DNA of 64,000 nucleotides from Burkholderia sp. NRF60-BP8 (GCF_001522585.2 NZ_CP013372.1:1178001-1242000); one strand, 5' to 3'. Shown: positions 52,354 to 62,139, counted from the first letter of the stretch. Notes: a model not told the origin generated them from the letters alone. Made by a program: numbers and translations.

Positions 52354-53003
52354 TGCATCGTCTCCTGAAAAAAATGACGCATTCGACGGTTTGGACTTGA
52401 ACAGTCTAGATAGACTGGTGTGAAACGCAAGTGATAATCCGCAATAAATCCGCATCGAGTCTATTTCGATTTCGGATGAAACGACGTCTGACGATTCATG
52501 GTCGTTCCCGAGGCGTCAGCACAGGCGGGCGATACCGGCGACGACGGTGTCCGGGCGGGGACGCGCGGCGGTCCGGACATGGGATGACAGGGGCGCCGGC
52601 CGCGTCGATCCGTCGCGCGCCGGCCGCCGTCGAAACCGGTGGCGAGCGATACGATCCGGCACCGGTCGAATGCGGCCGGACCGAACCGGTCGTCGTTTCG
52701 ACGCGGTGCCGGCACGACACACTCGGACAATCGCGTACAAATCGGCACACTTTCACGAAACTTTCGGGACAGACTTGCATGCGGTCCGGCCCCACACTGG
52801 ACGCTTCCCGATCCTGCGCGACGAACGCCCGTCCGCGCCGGCTGCCGCCGCCTCGTGCCAGAGCGCGATCGACGCGATCGCTGGCCGCAAGCCCGATCGG
52901 GAGCCGCCGGGGCGCGCGTCAGCCCCGGCGCGGCCAGTGAGCCGTGCTGCGCCCGCAATCGCGGGCGCCGCGCCGCCTGGCCGATTCTTCGAAGGAGACT
53001 ATC
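52354..53003. other. Intergenic region, no recognisable gene
   Basis: These 650 bases separate two divergent genes. The first 120 bases are AT-richer and likely include the promoter of the small minus-strand gene. The remainder is GC-rich with only low-complexity shadow ORFs; the last bases carry GAAGGAGA, the ribosome site for the following gene. Confidence 0.45.
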
Positions 53004-54215
53004 GTGCTGATCTGGAAAACCGCGTTGTCGCTGAACTGGCGGACGAGCCTCGTGTCGCCGGCCAGCGCACCGGTCGCGGCGGCGAACGTCGGACGGCTGG
53101 TGCTGACCGGCGCGACCGGCTTCATCGGCAGTACCGTGCTGACGGCGCTCGTCAATGCAGGGCTGCTCGAACGCATCGTCTGCGTCGTGCGCGCGCAGGA
53201 TCGCGGCCACGCGGTCGCGCGGCTGCGTGAAGCCGCGCTGCGCGCGGGGCTCGCGCCGTACTGGGCGTCGCGCCTGACCGATGCGAACGTGATCGTCGGC
53301 GCGCTCGCCGACGTGTGGCACGGCGCCGATGCGCCGCGCCTGGCCGGCGCGACGCACGTGATTCACTGCGCGGGCCATGCGTCGCCGGCCGACGGCGCGC
53401 ACCTGCGGGCCGACATCGCCGATGCGGTGTGCTTCGCCGAACGCTTTGCGCGCTCGCCGCACCTGCAGCGTTTCGTCTACGTCGGCACGGCCTACGCGCA
53501 CGCCGGCCGTGGCGGGATCGTGCAGGAAGAGGCGGAACGCGACGCGGGGAACGATGCCGCGCCGGGCGACGAAGGCCTGCCGGGCGCGGTGCTCGCGGCC
53601 GGCTACCTGCACGCGAAGGCGGAGACGGAACAGCGCCTGCGTGCGCTCGGGCTGCCGCTCGTCGTCGTGCGGCCGTCGCACGTGGTAGGCCACACGGTGC
53701 TCGGTACGCGGCCCGCGCCGAATTCGTTCTGGATGTTCCGGCTCGCGCATGCGGCGCGCCGCTTCACCGCGCGGCCGATGACGCGCATCGACATCGTATC
53801 GGTGGACGACGTGGCGCGCGCGACGATGCTGCTGGCCGTCAAGCCGACGCTCGCGCACGACGTCTATCACGTGTCGGCCGGCGACGAGGCGCCGCAGGTC
53901 GCGCAGATCGTGCGTGCGATGGACGAGGCGGCGGGGATGACCGGGGCGCCGCGCTACGCGGCATGCGCGCCGGCCGACCTGCCGCTCGTCGTGCGCGACG
54001 TGCTCGGGCGCCGCGATCCGGCACTCGAGCGCGTGATCGGCCGGGCGTTGCAGCGTTGCGGGGAATTCGCGACGGTCGATCGCGTGTTCGACAATCGTCG
54101 CGTGCGCGACGAGATCGATTTCGAGCCGTTGCCGTTCATCGATTACGTCGAGGAATGCATGCGCACGTCGCGCGGGGTGGCCGTGACCGAGCTGATGCGC
54201 GGCGCGATCCACTGA
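53004..54215 (+). CDS. Extended SDR / thioester-reductase-like NAD(P) protein
   Basis: The 403-residue protein belongs to the extended short-chain dehydrogenase group (NAD_binding_4, as in fatty-acyl and thioester reductases). It has the nucleotide motif LVLTGATGFIGS near residue 40, a VYVGTAYAH segment at the catalytic Ser/Thr position and Y-x3-K in YLHAKAET. GTG 53004 is chosen because GAAGGAGA is 7 bases upstream; no nearer ATG is in frame. No carrier or adenylation partner is adjacent, so the substrate is unknown. A hairpin follows the gene. Confidence 0.78.
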   Translation: MLIWKTALSLNWRTSLVSPASAPVAAANVGRLVLTGATGFIGSTVLTALVNAGLLERIVCVVRAQDRGHAVARLREAALRAGLAPYWASRLTDANVIVGALADVWHGADAPRLAGATHVIHCAGHASPADGAHLRADIADAVCFAERFARSPHLQRFVYVGTAYAHAGRGGIVQEEAERDAGNDAAPGDEGLPGAVLAAGYLHAKAETEQRLRALGLPLVVVRPSHVVGHTVLGTRPAPNSFWMFRLAHAARRFTARPMTRIDIVSVDDVARATMLLAVKPTLAHDVYHVSAGDEAPQVAQIVRAMDEAAGMTGAPRYAACAPADLPLVVRDVLGRRDPALERVIGRALQRCGEFATVDRVFDNRRVRDEIDFEPLPFIDYVEECMRTSRGVAVTELMRGAIH

Positions 54216-54230
54216 CCGCCCGCGTCGCAT

Positions 54231-54267
54231 CGGCGCCCGTTGCCGCACGTGGCGGGCGCGGGCGCCG
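54231..54267. terminator. Stem-loop between convergent genes
   Basis: Arms CGGCGCCCG (54231-54239) and CGGGCGCCG (54259-54267) are perfect complements, followed by TCTTTA. The element lies between the SDR gene stop and the 3' end of the minus-strand HpaR gene, so it could act in both directions. Confidence 0.5.
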
Positions 54268-54270
54268 TCT

Positions 54271-54738
54271 TTACGCGTGGCTGCCGAGCTCGATGAGCCG
54301 GTCGAGCGCGCGGTAGATATCGTCGAGGCCGTCCTCGCCGAATCGCGATTCGAGCTGGCGATATTGCTCGTCGATGCGCGGACCGATTTCCGTCACCAGT
54401 TTCCTGCTTTGCGGCGTCAGGCTGACCAGCAGCCGGCGCTGATCCTCCTGCGCGCGCGTGCGCGTGATCAGACCGTCGCGCTCCATCCGTTCCAGCACGC
54501 CGGTCAGGCTCGGGCTCAGGATGCAGCAGCGTTTCGCGATCTGCCCGGCTTCGAGCGCCTGCGCCGGTTCGCCGTCGAGCACGCGGATGATCCGCCATTG
54601 CTGTTCGGTCAGCGAGAATTCCTTGAGAATGGGGCGAAACAGGCCCATCAGCGTTTCGCGGGCCTCGAGCAGCAGCATGGCCAGGTTGCGATGGTCGAGC
54701 GTACGGTTCATCAGCGTGAGCAGAGGACGGGGACGCAT
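54271..54738 (-). CDS. hpaR: MarR-family repressor HpaR
   Basis: HpaR represses the homoprotocatechuate meta-cleavage genes and is released by the pathway substrate. The 155-residue protein matches the family well: RNLAMLLLEARETLMGLFRPILKEFSLTEQQWRIIRVL, ILSPSLTGVLERMERDGLITRTRAQEDQRRLLVSLT, and EEQYRQLESRF-like end (DEQYRQLESRFGEDGLDD). It is divergent from hpaG1, as in other hpa clusters. Start ATG 54738 or 54711 cannot be separated by ribosome sites; an AT-rich patch at about 54,803-54,828 (GTTTACTTAAGATATTAAC-like symmetry) is a candidate operator. Confidence 0.92.
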   Translation of the reverse strand: MRPRPLLTLMNRTLDHRNLAMLLLEARETLMGLFRPILKEFSLTEQQWRIIRVLDGEPAQALEAGQIAKRCCILSPSLTGVLERMERDGLITRTRAQEDQRRLLVSLTPQSRKLVTEIGPRIDEQYRQLESRFGEDGLDDIYRALDRLIELGSHA

Positions 54739-54802
54739 CAATCTTAACAGCCGAAGCTGATGAATTTCGCGTATCAGGGTAATCGAGGTTGCCAGCACCC
54801 GA

Positions 54803-54828
54803 TTGTTTACTTAAGATATTAACTATTG
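54803..54828. promoter_or_regulatory. Candidate HpaR operator/promoter
   Basis: This AT-rich stretch within GC-rich DNA has imperfect dyad symmetry around CTTAAG and ATTAAC and lies 35-60 bases upstream of hpaG1 and just behind the hpaR start. MarR-type repressors bind such AT-rich imperfect palindromes; the exact boundaries are inferred. Confidence 0.45.
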
Positions 54829-54863
54829 ACGATGCGCCGCGACGCGCGGCAGGGGAATGACGC

Positions 54864-55553
54864 ATGGAGCTGTCTTGCACGACCGCCGCGGCGCCGCCGT
54901 TGCCGGTCGCCATCGGTACCGTCTACGGCGCGCTGCTCAACGAGCGCGCGGCGCTCGCCGCGCTCGGCGATGCGGTGAACGCCCCGCCTTACGGCCGCCC
55001 GCCGCAGGCGCCGATCCTGTACATCAAATCCGCCAACACGCATGTGGCCGACGGTGCCGCCGTCGTCGTGCCGGCCGGCGTCGACGCGCTCGAGATCGGT
55101 GCCTCGGTGGCCGTCGTGTTCGCCCGGCGCGCGACCCGCGTGGCGGCCGCGCAGGCGCTCGACTACGTGCACGGTTTCACGCTCGCGAGCGACGTGTCGG
55201 TGCCGCATCCCGATTACTACCGTCCGGCCGTGCGTTTCAGGTGCCGTGACGGCTTTTGCCCGCTCGGCCCGGCGATCGTGCCGGCCGCCGCGCTTGCCGA
55301 CGTCGACGAGATCGGCCTGACGGTGCGGATCGACGGCGAGGTGGCCGCGTCCGCATCGACCGCGACGCTGATTCGCCCGGTGCGCGAGCTGATCGCCGAC
55401 GTGACGGCCTTCATGTCGTTCGACGCGGGCGACGTGCTGCTGCTCGGCGTCGCGGGCGGCGCACCGCGCGCCCGCGCGGGCAGCACGATCGAGATCGCCG
55501 CGGCCGGCATCGGCGCGTTGCGGCATACGTTGATTGCGGAGGAAGCACGATGA
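54864..55553 (+). CDS. hpaG1: Homoprotocatechuate pathway isomerase/decarboxylase, HpaG subunit 1
   Basis: HpaG is the bifunctional 5-oxopent-3-ene-1,2,5-tricarboxylate decarboxylase / 2-hydroxyhepta-2,4-diene-1,7-dioate isomerase; in E. coli one polypeptide holds two FAH-type domains, here they are two genes. The 229-residue protein is a fumarylacetoacetate-hydrolase-fold domain, with TVYGALLNERAALAAL, PPYGRPPQAPILYIKSANT and GFTLASDVSVPHPDYYRP. It lacks part of the metal-binding acidic residues that are clear in the second subunit, which is normal for the first domain. It overlaps the next gene by four bases. Confidence 0.9.
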   Translation: MELSCTTAAAPPLPVAIGTVYGALLNERAALAALGDAVNAPPYGRPPQAPILYIKSANTHVADGAAVVVPAGVDALEIGASVAVVFARRATRVAAAQALDYVHGFTLASDVSVPHPDYYRPAVRFRCRDGFCPLGPAIVPAAALADVDEIGLTVRIDGEVAASASTATLIRPVRELIADVTAFMSFDAGDVLLLGVAGGAPRARAGSTIEIAAAGIGALRHTLIAEEAR

Positions 55554-56314
55554 AGACGGCGCGTGTGATCTATAACGGCGCACTGCATGCAGCCGAACCG
55601 GCCGGCGACGGCGCGATCCGCCTCGATACGGGGCGCGTGCTGGCGGAGGACGCGGTGGCATGGCTGCCGCCCGTCGCGCCGCGTACGACGTTCGCGCTCG
55701 GCCTGAACTACGCCGACCATGCGAAGGAACTCGCCTTCAATGCGCCGAGCGAACCGCTGATCTTCCTGAAAGGGCCGAACACGTTCGTCGGCCACCGGTC
55801 GCGCACGGTGCGCCCGGCGGACGCCACGCACATGCACTACGAGTGCGAGCTGGCCGTCGTGATCGGCCGGCCCGCGCGCCGCGTGAGCCGCGCGCAGGCC
55901 ATCGACTACGTGGCCGGCTATACGGTCGCGAACGACTACGCGATCCGCGACTATCTCGAGAACTACTACCGTCCGAACCTGCGCGTGAAGAACCGCGACA
56001 CCTGCACGCCGCTCGGGCCGTGGTTCGTCAGCCGCGACGAGATCGGCGACGCGGGCGACCTGACGCTGCGCACGACGGTGAACGGCCGGCAGACGCAGCG
56101 CGGCAGCACCCGCGACATGGTCTTCGACGTGCCGGCGCTGATCGAGCACATCAGCAGCTTCATGACGCTCGCGCCGGGCGACCTGATCCTGACCGGCACG
56201 CCCGAGGGGCTGGCGGACACGCAGCCGGGCGACGAGGTCGTGACCGAAATCGAAGGGATCGGCCGGCTCGTGAACACGATCGTCGCCGAGGCAGACTACT
56301 ATCGCGCCGGCTGA
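55550..56314 (+). CDS. hpaG2: Homoprotocatechuate pathway isomerase/decarboxylase, HpaG subunit 2
   Basis: The 254-residue FAH-fold protein has the complete core: FALGLNYADHAKEL, PLIFLKGPNTFVGH, HYECELAVVIGR (metal-binding Glu pair), GYTVANDYAIRDYL and LTGTPEGLADTQPGDEV. With subunit 1 it performs decarboxylation and isomerisation of the ring-cleavage intermediates. The ATG overlaps the hpaG1 stop and lies after GCGGAGGAAGC. The hpaE gene follows after 22 bases. Confidence 0.93.
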   Translation: MKTARVIYNGALHAAEPAGDGAIRLDTGRVLAEDAVAWLPPVAPRTTFALGLNYADHAKELAFNAPSEPLIFLKGPNTFVGHRSRTVRPADATHMHYECELAVVIGRPARRVSRAQAIDYVAGYTVANDYAIRDYLENYYRPNLRVKNRDTCTPLGPWFVSRDEIGDAGDLTLRTTVNGRQTQRGSTRDMVFDVPALIEHISSFMTLAPGDLILTGTPEGLADTQPGDEVVTEIEGIGRLVNTIVAEADYYRAG

Positions 56315-56336
56315 GCCCGTCGCCCAAGGAGAGCAC

Positions 56337-57800
56337 ATGACCATCAAGCACTGGATCGACGGCCGCGAAGTGGAGAGCCGCGAGACCTTCACGACGCTGA
56401 ACCCGGCGACGGGCGACGTCATCACCGACGTCGCGTCGGGCGGCGAGGCCGAGGTCGACGCGGCCGTGCGCGCGGCGAAGGAAGCGTTCCCGAAATGGGC
56501 GAACACGCCGGCGAAGGAGCGCGCGAAGCTGATGCGCAAGCTCGGCGAGCTGATCGAGCGGAACGTGCCGATGCTCGCGGCGCTGGAGACGCAGGACACC
56601 GGCCTGCCGATCGCGCAGACGAGCAAGCAGCTGATTCCGCGCGCGTCCGAGAATTTCAACTTCTTCGCGGAAGTGTGCGTGCAGATGAACGGCCGCACCT
56701 ATCCGGTCGACGACCAGATGCTGAACTACACGCTGTACCAGCCGGTCGGCGTGTGCGCCTTGGTGTCGCCGTGGAACGTGCCGTTCATGACGGCCACGTG
56801 GAAGACGGCGCCGTGTCTCGCGCTCGGCAATACGGCCGTGCTGAAGATGTCGGAGCTGTCGCCGCTGACGGCCGACCAGCTCGGCCGGCTCGCGCTCGAA
56901 GCCGGCATCCCGCCCGGCGTGCTGAACGTCGTGCAGGGTTACGGCGCGACGGCCGGCGATGCGCTCGTGCGGCATCCGGACGTGCGCGCGGTGTCGTTCA
57001 CGGGCGGCACGGTCACGGGCAAGCGGATCATGGAACGCGCGGGCCTGAAGAAGTACTCGATGGAGCTCGGCGGCAAGTCGCCGGTGCTGATCTTCGACGA
57101 CGCCGATTTCGACCGCGCGCTCGACGCGTCGTTGTTCACGATCTTCTCGATCAACGGCGAACGCTGTACGGCCGGCTCGCGGATCTTCGTGCAGCGCACG
57201 ATCTACGACCGCTTCGTGCAGGAATTCGCGCGCCGCGCGAACAACCTGGTGGTCGGCGATCCGGCCGATCCGGGCACGCATCTCGGCGCGATGATCACGC
57301 GCCAGCACTGGGAGAAGGTGACGGGCTACATCCGCATCGGCGAGCAGGAGGGCGCGCGCGTGGTGGCGGGCGGCGCGGACAAGCCGGCCGGGTTGCCCGA
57401 TCGTTTGCGCAACGGCAACTTCGTGCGGCCGACCGTATTCGCCGACGTCGACAACCGGATGCGCATCGCGCAGGAAGAGATCTTCGGGCCGGTCGCGTGC
57501 ATCATCCCGTTCGAGAACGAGGAAGAAGGGCTGCGGCTCGCGAACGACACGGCGTACGGCCTCGCGTCGTACATCTGGACGCAGGACGTCGGCAAGGTGC
57601 ATCGGCTCGCCCGGGGAATCGAGGCCGGGATGGTGTTCGTGAACAGCCAGAACGTGCGCGACCTGCGCCAGCCGTTCGGCGGCGTGAAGGAATCGGGCAC
57701 CGGGCGCGAAGGCGGCGAGTACAGCTTCGAGGTGTTCGCGGAGATCAAGAACGTGTGCATCTCGATGGGTTCGCATCACATTCCTCGCTGGGGCGTGTAA
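56337..57800 (+). CDS. hpaE: 5-carboxymethyl-2-hydroxymuconate semialdehyde dehydrogenase
   Basis: HpaE oxidises the semialdehyde formed by ring cleavage to the corresponding acid with NAD. The 487-residue aldehyde dehydrogenase has PWNVPFMTATWKTAPCLALGN, FTGGTVTGKRIME, MELGGKSPV (catalytic Glu) and INGERCTAGSR (catalytic Cys), with length and order normal for the family. AAGGAGAG lies just before the ATG. It is followed by a repeated hairpin region before hpaD. Confidence 0.95.
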   Translation: MTIKHWIDGREVESRETFTTLNPATGDVITDVASGGEAEVDAAVRAAKEAFPKWANTPAKERAKLMRKLGELIERNVPMLAALETQDTGLPIAQTSKQLIPRASENFNFFAEVCVQMNGRTYPVDDQMLNYTLYQPVGVCALVSPWNVPFMTATWKTAPCLALGNTAVLKMSELSPLTADQLGRLALEAGIPPGVLNVVQGYGATAGDALVRHPDVRAVSFTGGTVTGKRIMERAGLKKYSMELGGKSPVLIFDDADFDRALDASLFTIFSINGERCTAGSRIFVQRTIYDRFVQEFARRANNLVVGDPADPGTHLGAMITRQHWEKVTGYIRIGEQEGARVVAGGADKPAGLPDRLRNGNFVRPTVFADVDNRMRIAQEEIFGPVACIIPFENEEEGLRLANDTAYGLASYIWTQDVGKVHRLARGIEAGMVFVNSQNVRDLRQPFGGVKESGTGREGGEYSFEVFAEIKNVCISMGSHHIPRWGV

Positions 57801-57856
57801 CGGGAGCGGGTCGTGTTGCCGCAAGAACGAACGATTCCTTGGCCGGCACGCCGGCC

Positions 57857-57950
57857 AAGCATGGGGCCAGAGTAAGCACTAAAGCGCTAACTCCGGTCGA
57901 CCGCGAAGCATGGGACCGGAGTAACCGCTAAAGCGCTAACTCCGGTCGAC
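57857..57950. repeat. Two 45-bp direct repeats with internal dyad symmetry
   Basis: Unit 1 (57857-57901) and unit 2 (57906-57950) differ at four of 45 positions and are separated by CGCG. Both end in CTAAAGCGCTAACTCCGGTCGAC; unit 2 contains complementary arms GACCGGAGT and ACTCCGGTC flanking an AGCGC-rich core, so it can fold. They lie inside the hpa operon between hpaE and hpaD and end 15 bases before the hpaD start, next to its ribosome site. They look like a dispersed REP-type element of Burkholderia. Confidence 0.8.
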
Positions 57951-57965
57951 AGGGAGACTTGAACG

Positions 57966-58814
57966 ATGGGCAAATTGTCCCTCGCCGCGAAGATCACGCA
58001 CGTGCCGTCGATGTACCTGTCGGAATTGCCCGGCCGGCATCACGGCTGCCGTGATGCGGCGATCCGCGGCCATCAGCTGATCGGCGAGCGCTGCCGCGCG
58101 CTCGGCGTCGACACGATCGTCGTGTCGGACGTGCACTGGCTCGTCAACGCGGGCTATCACGTGAATTGCAATGCGCGGTTCGCCGGAACCTATACGAGCA
58201 ACGAGCTGCCGCACTTCATCCGCGACATGCAGTACGCGTATCCGGGCAACCCGGCGCTCGGCCGGCTGATCGCGGAAACGGCCACCGCGCGCGGCGTCGC
58301 GACGCGGGCGCACGAGATCGACAGCCTCGAGCTCGAATACGGCACGCTCGTGCCGATGCGCTACATGAACGGCGACCAGCACTTCAAGGTCGTGTCGATC
58401 GCCGGCTGGTGCATGTGGCACACGCTCGACGAAAGCCGGCGCTTCGGCGAGGCGCTGCTCGAAGCGATCGAGAAGAGCGATTCGAACGTCGCGTTCCTCG
58501 CGAGCGGCTCGCTGTCGCACCGCTTCAACGACAACGGCAGCCCCGAGGAATCGATCCACGAGATCAGCCGCGAATTCTTCCGGCAGGTCGACCTGCGCGT
58601 GGTCGAGCTGTGGAAACAGGGCGATTTCAAGACCTTCTGCGCGATGCTGCCGGAGTACAACGTGCATTGCCACGGCGAAGGCGGCATGCACGACACGGCG
58701 ATGCTGCTCGGGCTGCTCGGCTGGGATCGTTACGACCGGCCCGTCGAGATCGTCACCGACTATTTCGCGAGCTCGGGCACCGGGCAGATCAACGCGATCT
58801 TCCCGCTGCCCTGA
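57966..58814 (+). CDS. hpaD: 3,4-dihydroxyphenylacetate 2,3-dioxygenase
   Basis: HpaD opens the homoprotocatechuate ring next to the hydroxyls (meta cleavage), using Fe(II). The 282-residue protein belongs to the LigB-type class III dioxygenases: [36 protein letters not shown] and [16 protein letters not shown] carry the conserved histidines, [12 protein letters not shown] and the [15 protein letters not shown] end match the family. GGGAGAC precedes the ATG, immediately after the second 45-bp repeat. Confidence 0.95.
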   Translation: MGKLSLAAKITHVPSMYLSELPGRHHGCRDAAIRGHQLIGERCRALGVDTIVVSDVHWLVNAGYHVNCNARFAGTYTSNELPHFIRDMQYAYPGNPALGRLIAETATARGVATRAHEIDSLELEYGTLVPMRYMNGDQHFKVVSIAGWCMWHTLDESRRFGEALLEAIEKSDSNVAFLASGSLSHRFNDNGSPEESIHEISREFFRQVDLRVVELWKQGDFKTFCAMLPEYNVHCHGEGGMHDTAMLLGLLGWDRYDRPVEIVTDYFASSGTGQINAIFPLP

Positions 58815-58858
58815 GCGTTGCCGCCCGCCCCGCATTCGAATCCGACCGGAGACCTGCC

Positions 58859-59251
58859 ATGCCACACATCGTCGTCGAATACACCGCGAACATCCGCGAC
58901 GACGCACGCATTCCCGTGCTGCTGCACACGATCAACGCGACGCTGATCGCCCAGGGCGGCGTGTTCCCGACCGGCGGCATCCGTTCGCGCGCGATCGAGC
59001 TGCGCGACTACTGCGTCGCCGACGGCACGGAGGACGACGCGTTCGTCCACGTGACGCTGAAGATCGGTTCGGGCCGCACCGACGCGCAGAAAAAGGCCGC
59101 GTGCGACGCGCTGTTCGACGCGATCAAGGTGCATTTCGCCGAGTTGTACGCGACACGCTACCTTGCGCTGTCGATGGAACTGACCGAGTTCAGCGAAAGC
59201 GGCTCGTACAAGCACAACAACATTCACGCCCGCTACAAGCGGGCCGGCTGA
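58859..59251 (+). CDS. hpaF: 5-carboxymethyl-2-hydroxymuconate delta-isomerase
   Basis: HpaF moves the double bond of the ring-cleavage acid. The 130-residue protein begins [12 protein letters not shown]; Pro2, freed by removal of Met, is the catalytic base of the tautomerase-related CHMI family. [21 protein letters not shown] and [18 protein letters not shown] are also typical. It sits between hpaD and hpaH in pathway order, 20 bases ahead of hpaH. Confidence 0.94.
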   Translation: MPHIVVEYTANIRDDARIPVLLHTINATLIAQGGVFPTGGIRSRAIELRDYCVADGTEDDAFVHVTLKIGSGRTDAQKKAACDALFDAIKVHFAELYATRYLALSMELTEFSESGSYKHNNIHARYKRAG

Positions 59252-59271
59252 ACGCCATTCCCGACCCGACC

Positions 59272-60075
59272 ATGCTCGAACCCGCCATCATCGACCAGCT
59301 CGCGCACCGTCTGCACGACGCCGAACGCGCGCGCGCGCAGATCCGCCAGATCTCGCTCGACCATCCCGACATCACGATCGACGACGCGTATGCGATCCAG
59401 CGCGCGTGGGTCGCCCTCAAGCTCGCGGAAGGCCGCACGCTGAAGGGGCACAAGATCGGCCTCACGTCGAAGGCGATGCAGAACACGTCGCAGATCGACG
59501 AACCCGACTACGGCGCGCTGCTCGACGACATGTTCTTCGAAGACGGCGGCACGATCCCGACTAGCCGCTTCATCGTGCCGCGCGTCGAGGTCGAGCTCGC
59601 ATTCGTGCTCGGCAAGCGGCTCGCCGGCCCGAACTGCACGATCTTCGACGTGTACGACGCGGTCGATTACGTCGTGCCGGCGCTCGAGATCATCGACGCG
59701 CGCAGCCAGTCGATCGACCCCGACACGAAACGGCCGCGCAAGGTGTTCGACACCATCGCCGACAACGCGGCGAACGCGGGCGTCGTGATCGGCGGCCGGC
59801 CGGTGCGCCCGCAGGACGTCGATTTGCGCTGGGTGGCGGCGATCATGTCGCGCAACGGCGTGGTCGAGGAAACCGGTGTCGCGGCCGGCGTGCTGAACCA
59901 TCCGGCGAACGGCGTCGCGTGGCTCGCGAACCGGCTGTCGCGCTTCGACGTCGCGCTGGAGCCGGGGCAGATCGTGCTCGGCGGGTCGTTCACGCGGCCG
60001 TGCGCGGCGCGTTCGGGCGATACGTTCAGCGTCGATTACGGCCCGCTCGGGACGATCCAGTGTTACTTCGAATGA
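59272..60075 (+). CDS. hpaH: 2-oxo-hepta-3-ene-1,7-dioate hydratase
   Basis: HpaH adds water to 2-oxohept-3-enedioate to give 4-hydroxy-2-oxoheptanedioate. The 267-residue member of the hydratase/decarboxylase (MhpD) family shows [50 protein letters not shown] (metal-binding Glu pair) and [22 protein letters not shown]. Start ATG 59272 matches the conserved N-terminus; there is no strong ribosome site, suggesting coupling to hpaF. Confidence 0.95.
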   Translation: MLEPAIIDQLAHRLHDAERARAQIRQISLDHPDITIDDAYAIQRAWVALKLAEGRTLKGHKIGLTSKAMQNTSQIDEPDYGALLDDMFFEDGGTIPTSRFIVPRVEVELAFVLGKRLAGPNCTIFDVYDAVDYVVPALEIIDARSQSIDPDTKRPRKVFDTIADNAANAGVVIGGRPVRPQDVDLRWVAAIMSRNGVVEETGVAAGVLNHPANGVAWLANRLSRFDVALEPGQIVLGGSFTRPCAARSGDTFSVDYGPLGTIQCYFE

Positions 60076-60087
60076 GTTGAGCGAACG

Positions 60088-60894
60088 ATGCAGATTTCGT
60101 CGAATGTCTTCAAGGCCGCGCTCGCGCACGGCGATGCGCAGATCGGGTTGTGGCTCGGCCTCGCGAATCCGTACAGCGCCGAAGTCGTCGCGGGCGCCGG
60201 TTTCGACTGGTTGCTGATCGATGGCGAGCATGCGCCGAACACGGTGCCGACGATCCTCGCGCAACTGCAGGCGATCGCGCCGTATCCGTCGCATCCGGTC
60301 GTGCGCGTGCCGTGGAACGATCCGGTGATCGTCAAGCAGGTGCTCGATCTCGGCGCGCAGACGCTGCTCGTGCCGATGGTGCAGAGCGCGGACGAAGCGC
60401 GTGCGGCGGTGGCCGCGACGCGTTACCCGCCGCACGGCATTCGCGGCGTCGGCAGCGCGCTGGCGCGTGCGTCGCGGTGGAATCGCGTCGGCGAGTACCT
60501 GCATCGCGCGAACGACGAGATGGCCGTGCTCGTGCAGGTCGAGACGCGCGCGGGGCTCGACGCGATCGATGCGATCGCGCGGGTCGACGGCGTGGACGGC
60601 GTATTCATCGGGCCGGCCGATCTGGCCGCCGATCTCGGTCATCTCGGCGATCCCGGGCACCCGGACGTGCAGGCCGCGATCGACGGTGCGATCCGCGCGA
60701 TCCAGGCGGCCGGCAAGGCGGCGGGGATCCTGAGCGCGGATGAAGCGGCCGCGCGGCGCTATCTGGAAGCGGGGGCGCTGTTCGTCGCGGTCGGCGTCGA
60801 TACGACGCTGCTGGCGCGGAGCGCGGAACGGCTCGCCGCGCAGTTCAAAAGGGCCGGCGGCGACGCCGCGAAGCAGGGCGACGGCACGTATTGA
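60088..60894 (+). CDS. hpaI: 4-hydroxy-2-oxoheptanedioate aldolase
   Basis: HpaI cleaves 4-hydroxy-2-oxoheptanedioate to pyruvate and succinate semialdehyde, the final carbon-carbon cleavage. The 268-residue class II aldolase of the HpcH/HpaI family has [47 protein letters not shown] and [14 protein letters not shown]. It closes the operon; hpaB/hpaC hydroxylase and transporter genes are not in the window. Confidence 0.95.
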   Translation: MQISSNVFKAALAHGDAQIGLWLGLANPYSAEVVAGAGFDWLLIDGEHAPNTVPTILAQLQAIAPYPSHPVVRVPWNDPVIVKQVLDLGAQTLLVPMVQSADEARAAVAATRYPPHGIRGVGSALARASRWNRVGEYLHRANDEMAVLVQVETRAGLDAIDAIARVDGVDGVFIGPADLAADLGHLGDPGHPDVQAAIDGAIRAIQAAGKAAGILSADEAAARRYLEAGALFVAVGVDTTLLARSAERLAAQFKRAGGDAAKQGDGTY

Positions 60895-60969
60895 CGCGGC
60901 GGCAGGCGGTGGTCGTGTGCCGCCCGCGGGCTTTGCGCCACGCGGTTTCGTGCACGCGCATGGCCGCGC

Positions 60970-61761
60970 CTATCCTTTCGTGCCCCGTCCCGCCTCCATA
61001 TATCGTCCCGGCGTCGTCCCCAGCGCGCGTCGGAACATGTCGATGAACGCGCTCACGTTGTCGTACCCGAGATCGAGCGCGATCGTCGTCACCGGCACGC
61101 CATCCGCAATGCGCTCCAGCGCCCGCAGCAGTCGCGCCTGCTGACGCCACTGCGCGAACGTCAGCCCCGTCTCGGCGACGAAGCGGCGACTCATCGTCCG
61201 TGCGCCGATGCCGGCCCATTCGGCCCACTCCTCCAGCCGCCGGTCGTTCGCGAGATCCGCGGCCAGCGCATCGGTGATCTTCACGAGCCGCGGATCCCGC
61301 GGCCGGACCAGGCCCAGCGCCTCGGCTTCCGATGCCGCGATTTCATCGAGGATCACGTCGGCGATCCGGGCTTGTGCGGCATCCAGCTCGGCATCGCCCC
61401 AGCTTGCCGCGCGCTGCACGGCTTCGCGCAGCAGCGGCGTCGTGCGGATCGCGCGCGGCGTGGCCGGCAGCGCCGCGCAGCGCGCTTCGGCGACGAATGC
61501 CGACCAGCCGGCAATCGGCCCGAACGAGCGCAGCGAATGCCGGTAATGCGGCGGAATCCAGATCGCATGGATCGCCGGCACGACCCATTCCTGATCGTCG
61601 AGCCCGATCGTCACCAGACCGCTCAGCGCGCCGACGAGCTGGCCGCGCGCATGCGAATGCGACGCGGTGATGCGCGGGTCGCGTTGCGACAGGATGGCGG
61701 CGACCACGAACGGGCCGTCGTCGGACGTGACGAAGCGGGCGGGCAGGAGCGGATCGGACAT
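60970..61761 (-). CDS. AraC-family regulator with N-terminal cupin
   Basis: The 263-residue protein has an N-terminal cupin-like ligand domain (SHSHARGQLVGALSGLVTIG) and a C-terminal double helix-turn-helix (EWAEWAGIGARTMSRRFVAETGLTFAQWRQQARL ... FIDMFRRALGTTPGRYM). Such regulators often sense aromatic or small organic compounds and control the divergent gene; here that is the pair at 61857-63102. ATG 61761 was chosen from the domain start; no strong ribosome site is visible. Confidence 0.86.
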   Translation of the reverse strand: MSDPLLPARFVTSDDGPFVVAAILSQRDPRITASHSHARGQLVGALSGLVTIGLDDQEWVVPAIHAIWIPPHYRHSLRSFGPIAGWSAFVAEARCAALPATPRAIRTTPLLREAVQRAASWGDAELDAAQARIADVILDEIAASEAEALGLVRPRDPRLVKITDALAADLANDRRLEEWAEWAGIGARTMSRRFVAETGLTFAQWRQQARLLRALERIADGVPVTTIALDLGYDNVSAFIDMFRRALGTTPGRYMEAGRGTKG

Positions 61762-61856
61762 GGCCGGATATCGGTATCGAATGGCCGTTATACCGGAGAT
61801 CGGCCGATTTTGCACGCCTACACTGCGTCCATCGATGACAACCGGAGCAAGACGCG

Positions 61857-62108
61857 ATGCGAGCCGAACAGATGCTTCCCGACCATGCCGACCGGGTCGA
61901 TGCCGGCGGAACGACGATTCGCAAGGGGACCGTCGGTGCGTTTCTGGTCAACGCACGGGTGTTGACCGATCCCAACGCCGCGCCGGCGGAGCGGGCGCGT
62001 GCGGAGGCCGATGCGATCGACGCGTTGCCTGCGCTGCGAGCGCTCGGCCTGTTCGACGTGTTGGAAGTACGCGATCCCGCGCTGCGCGCATGGCTCGATG
62101 CCCGGTAA
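61857..62108 (+). CDS. Hypothetical protein, 83 aa
   Basis: This small soluble protein (MRAEQMLPDHADRVDAGG..., ending RDPALRAWLDAR) has no recognised domain. A plausible ribosome site (CCGGAGCAA) precedes the ATG, and it sits 31 bases upstream of the quinone-reductase-like gene on the same strand, divergent from the AraC gene, so it is likely co-transcribed with it. Confidence 0.55.
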   Translation: MRAEQMLPDHADRVDAGGTTIRKGTVGAFLVNARVLTDPNAAPAERARAEADAIDALPALRALGLFDVLEVRDPALRAWLDAR

Positions 62109-62139
62109 AGACCCATCTTCCAGAATTGAAGGAACCACC

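Noticed and set aside
52431..52940. ORFs in the gap before the SDR gene
   Set aside because: Several overlapping frames are open on both strands with low-complexity translations; none has a ribosome site or recognisable motif.
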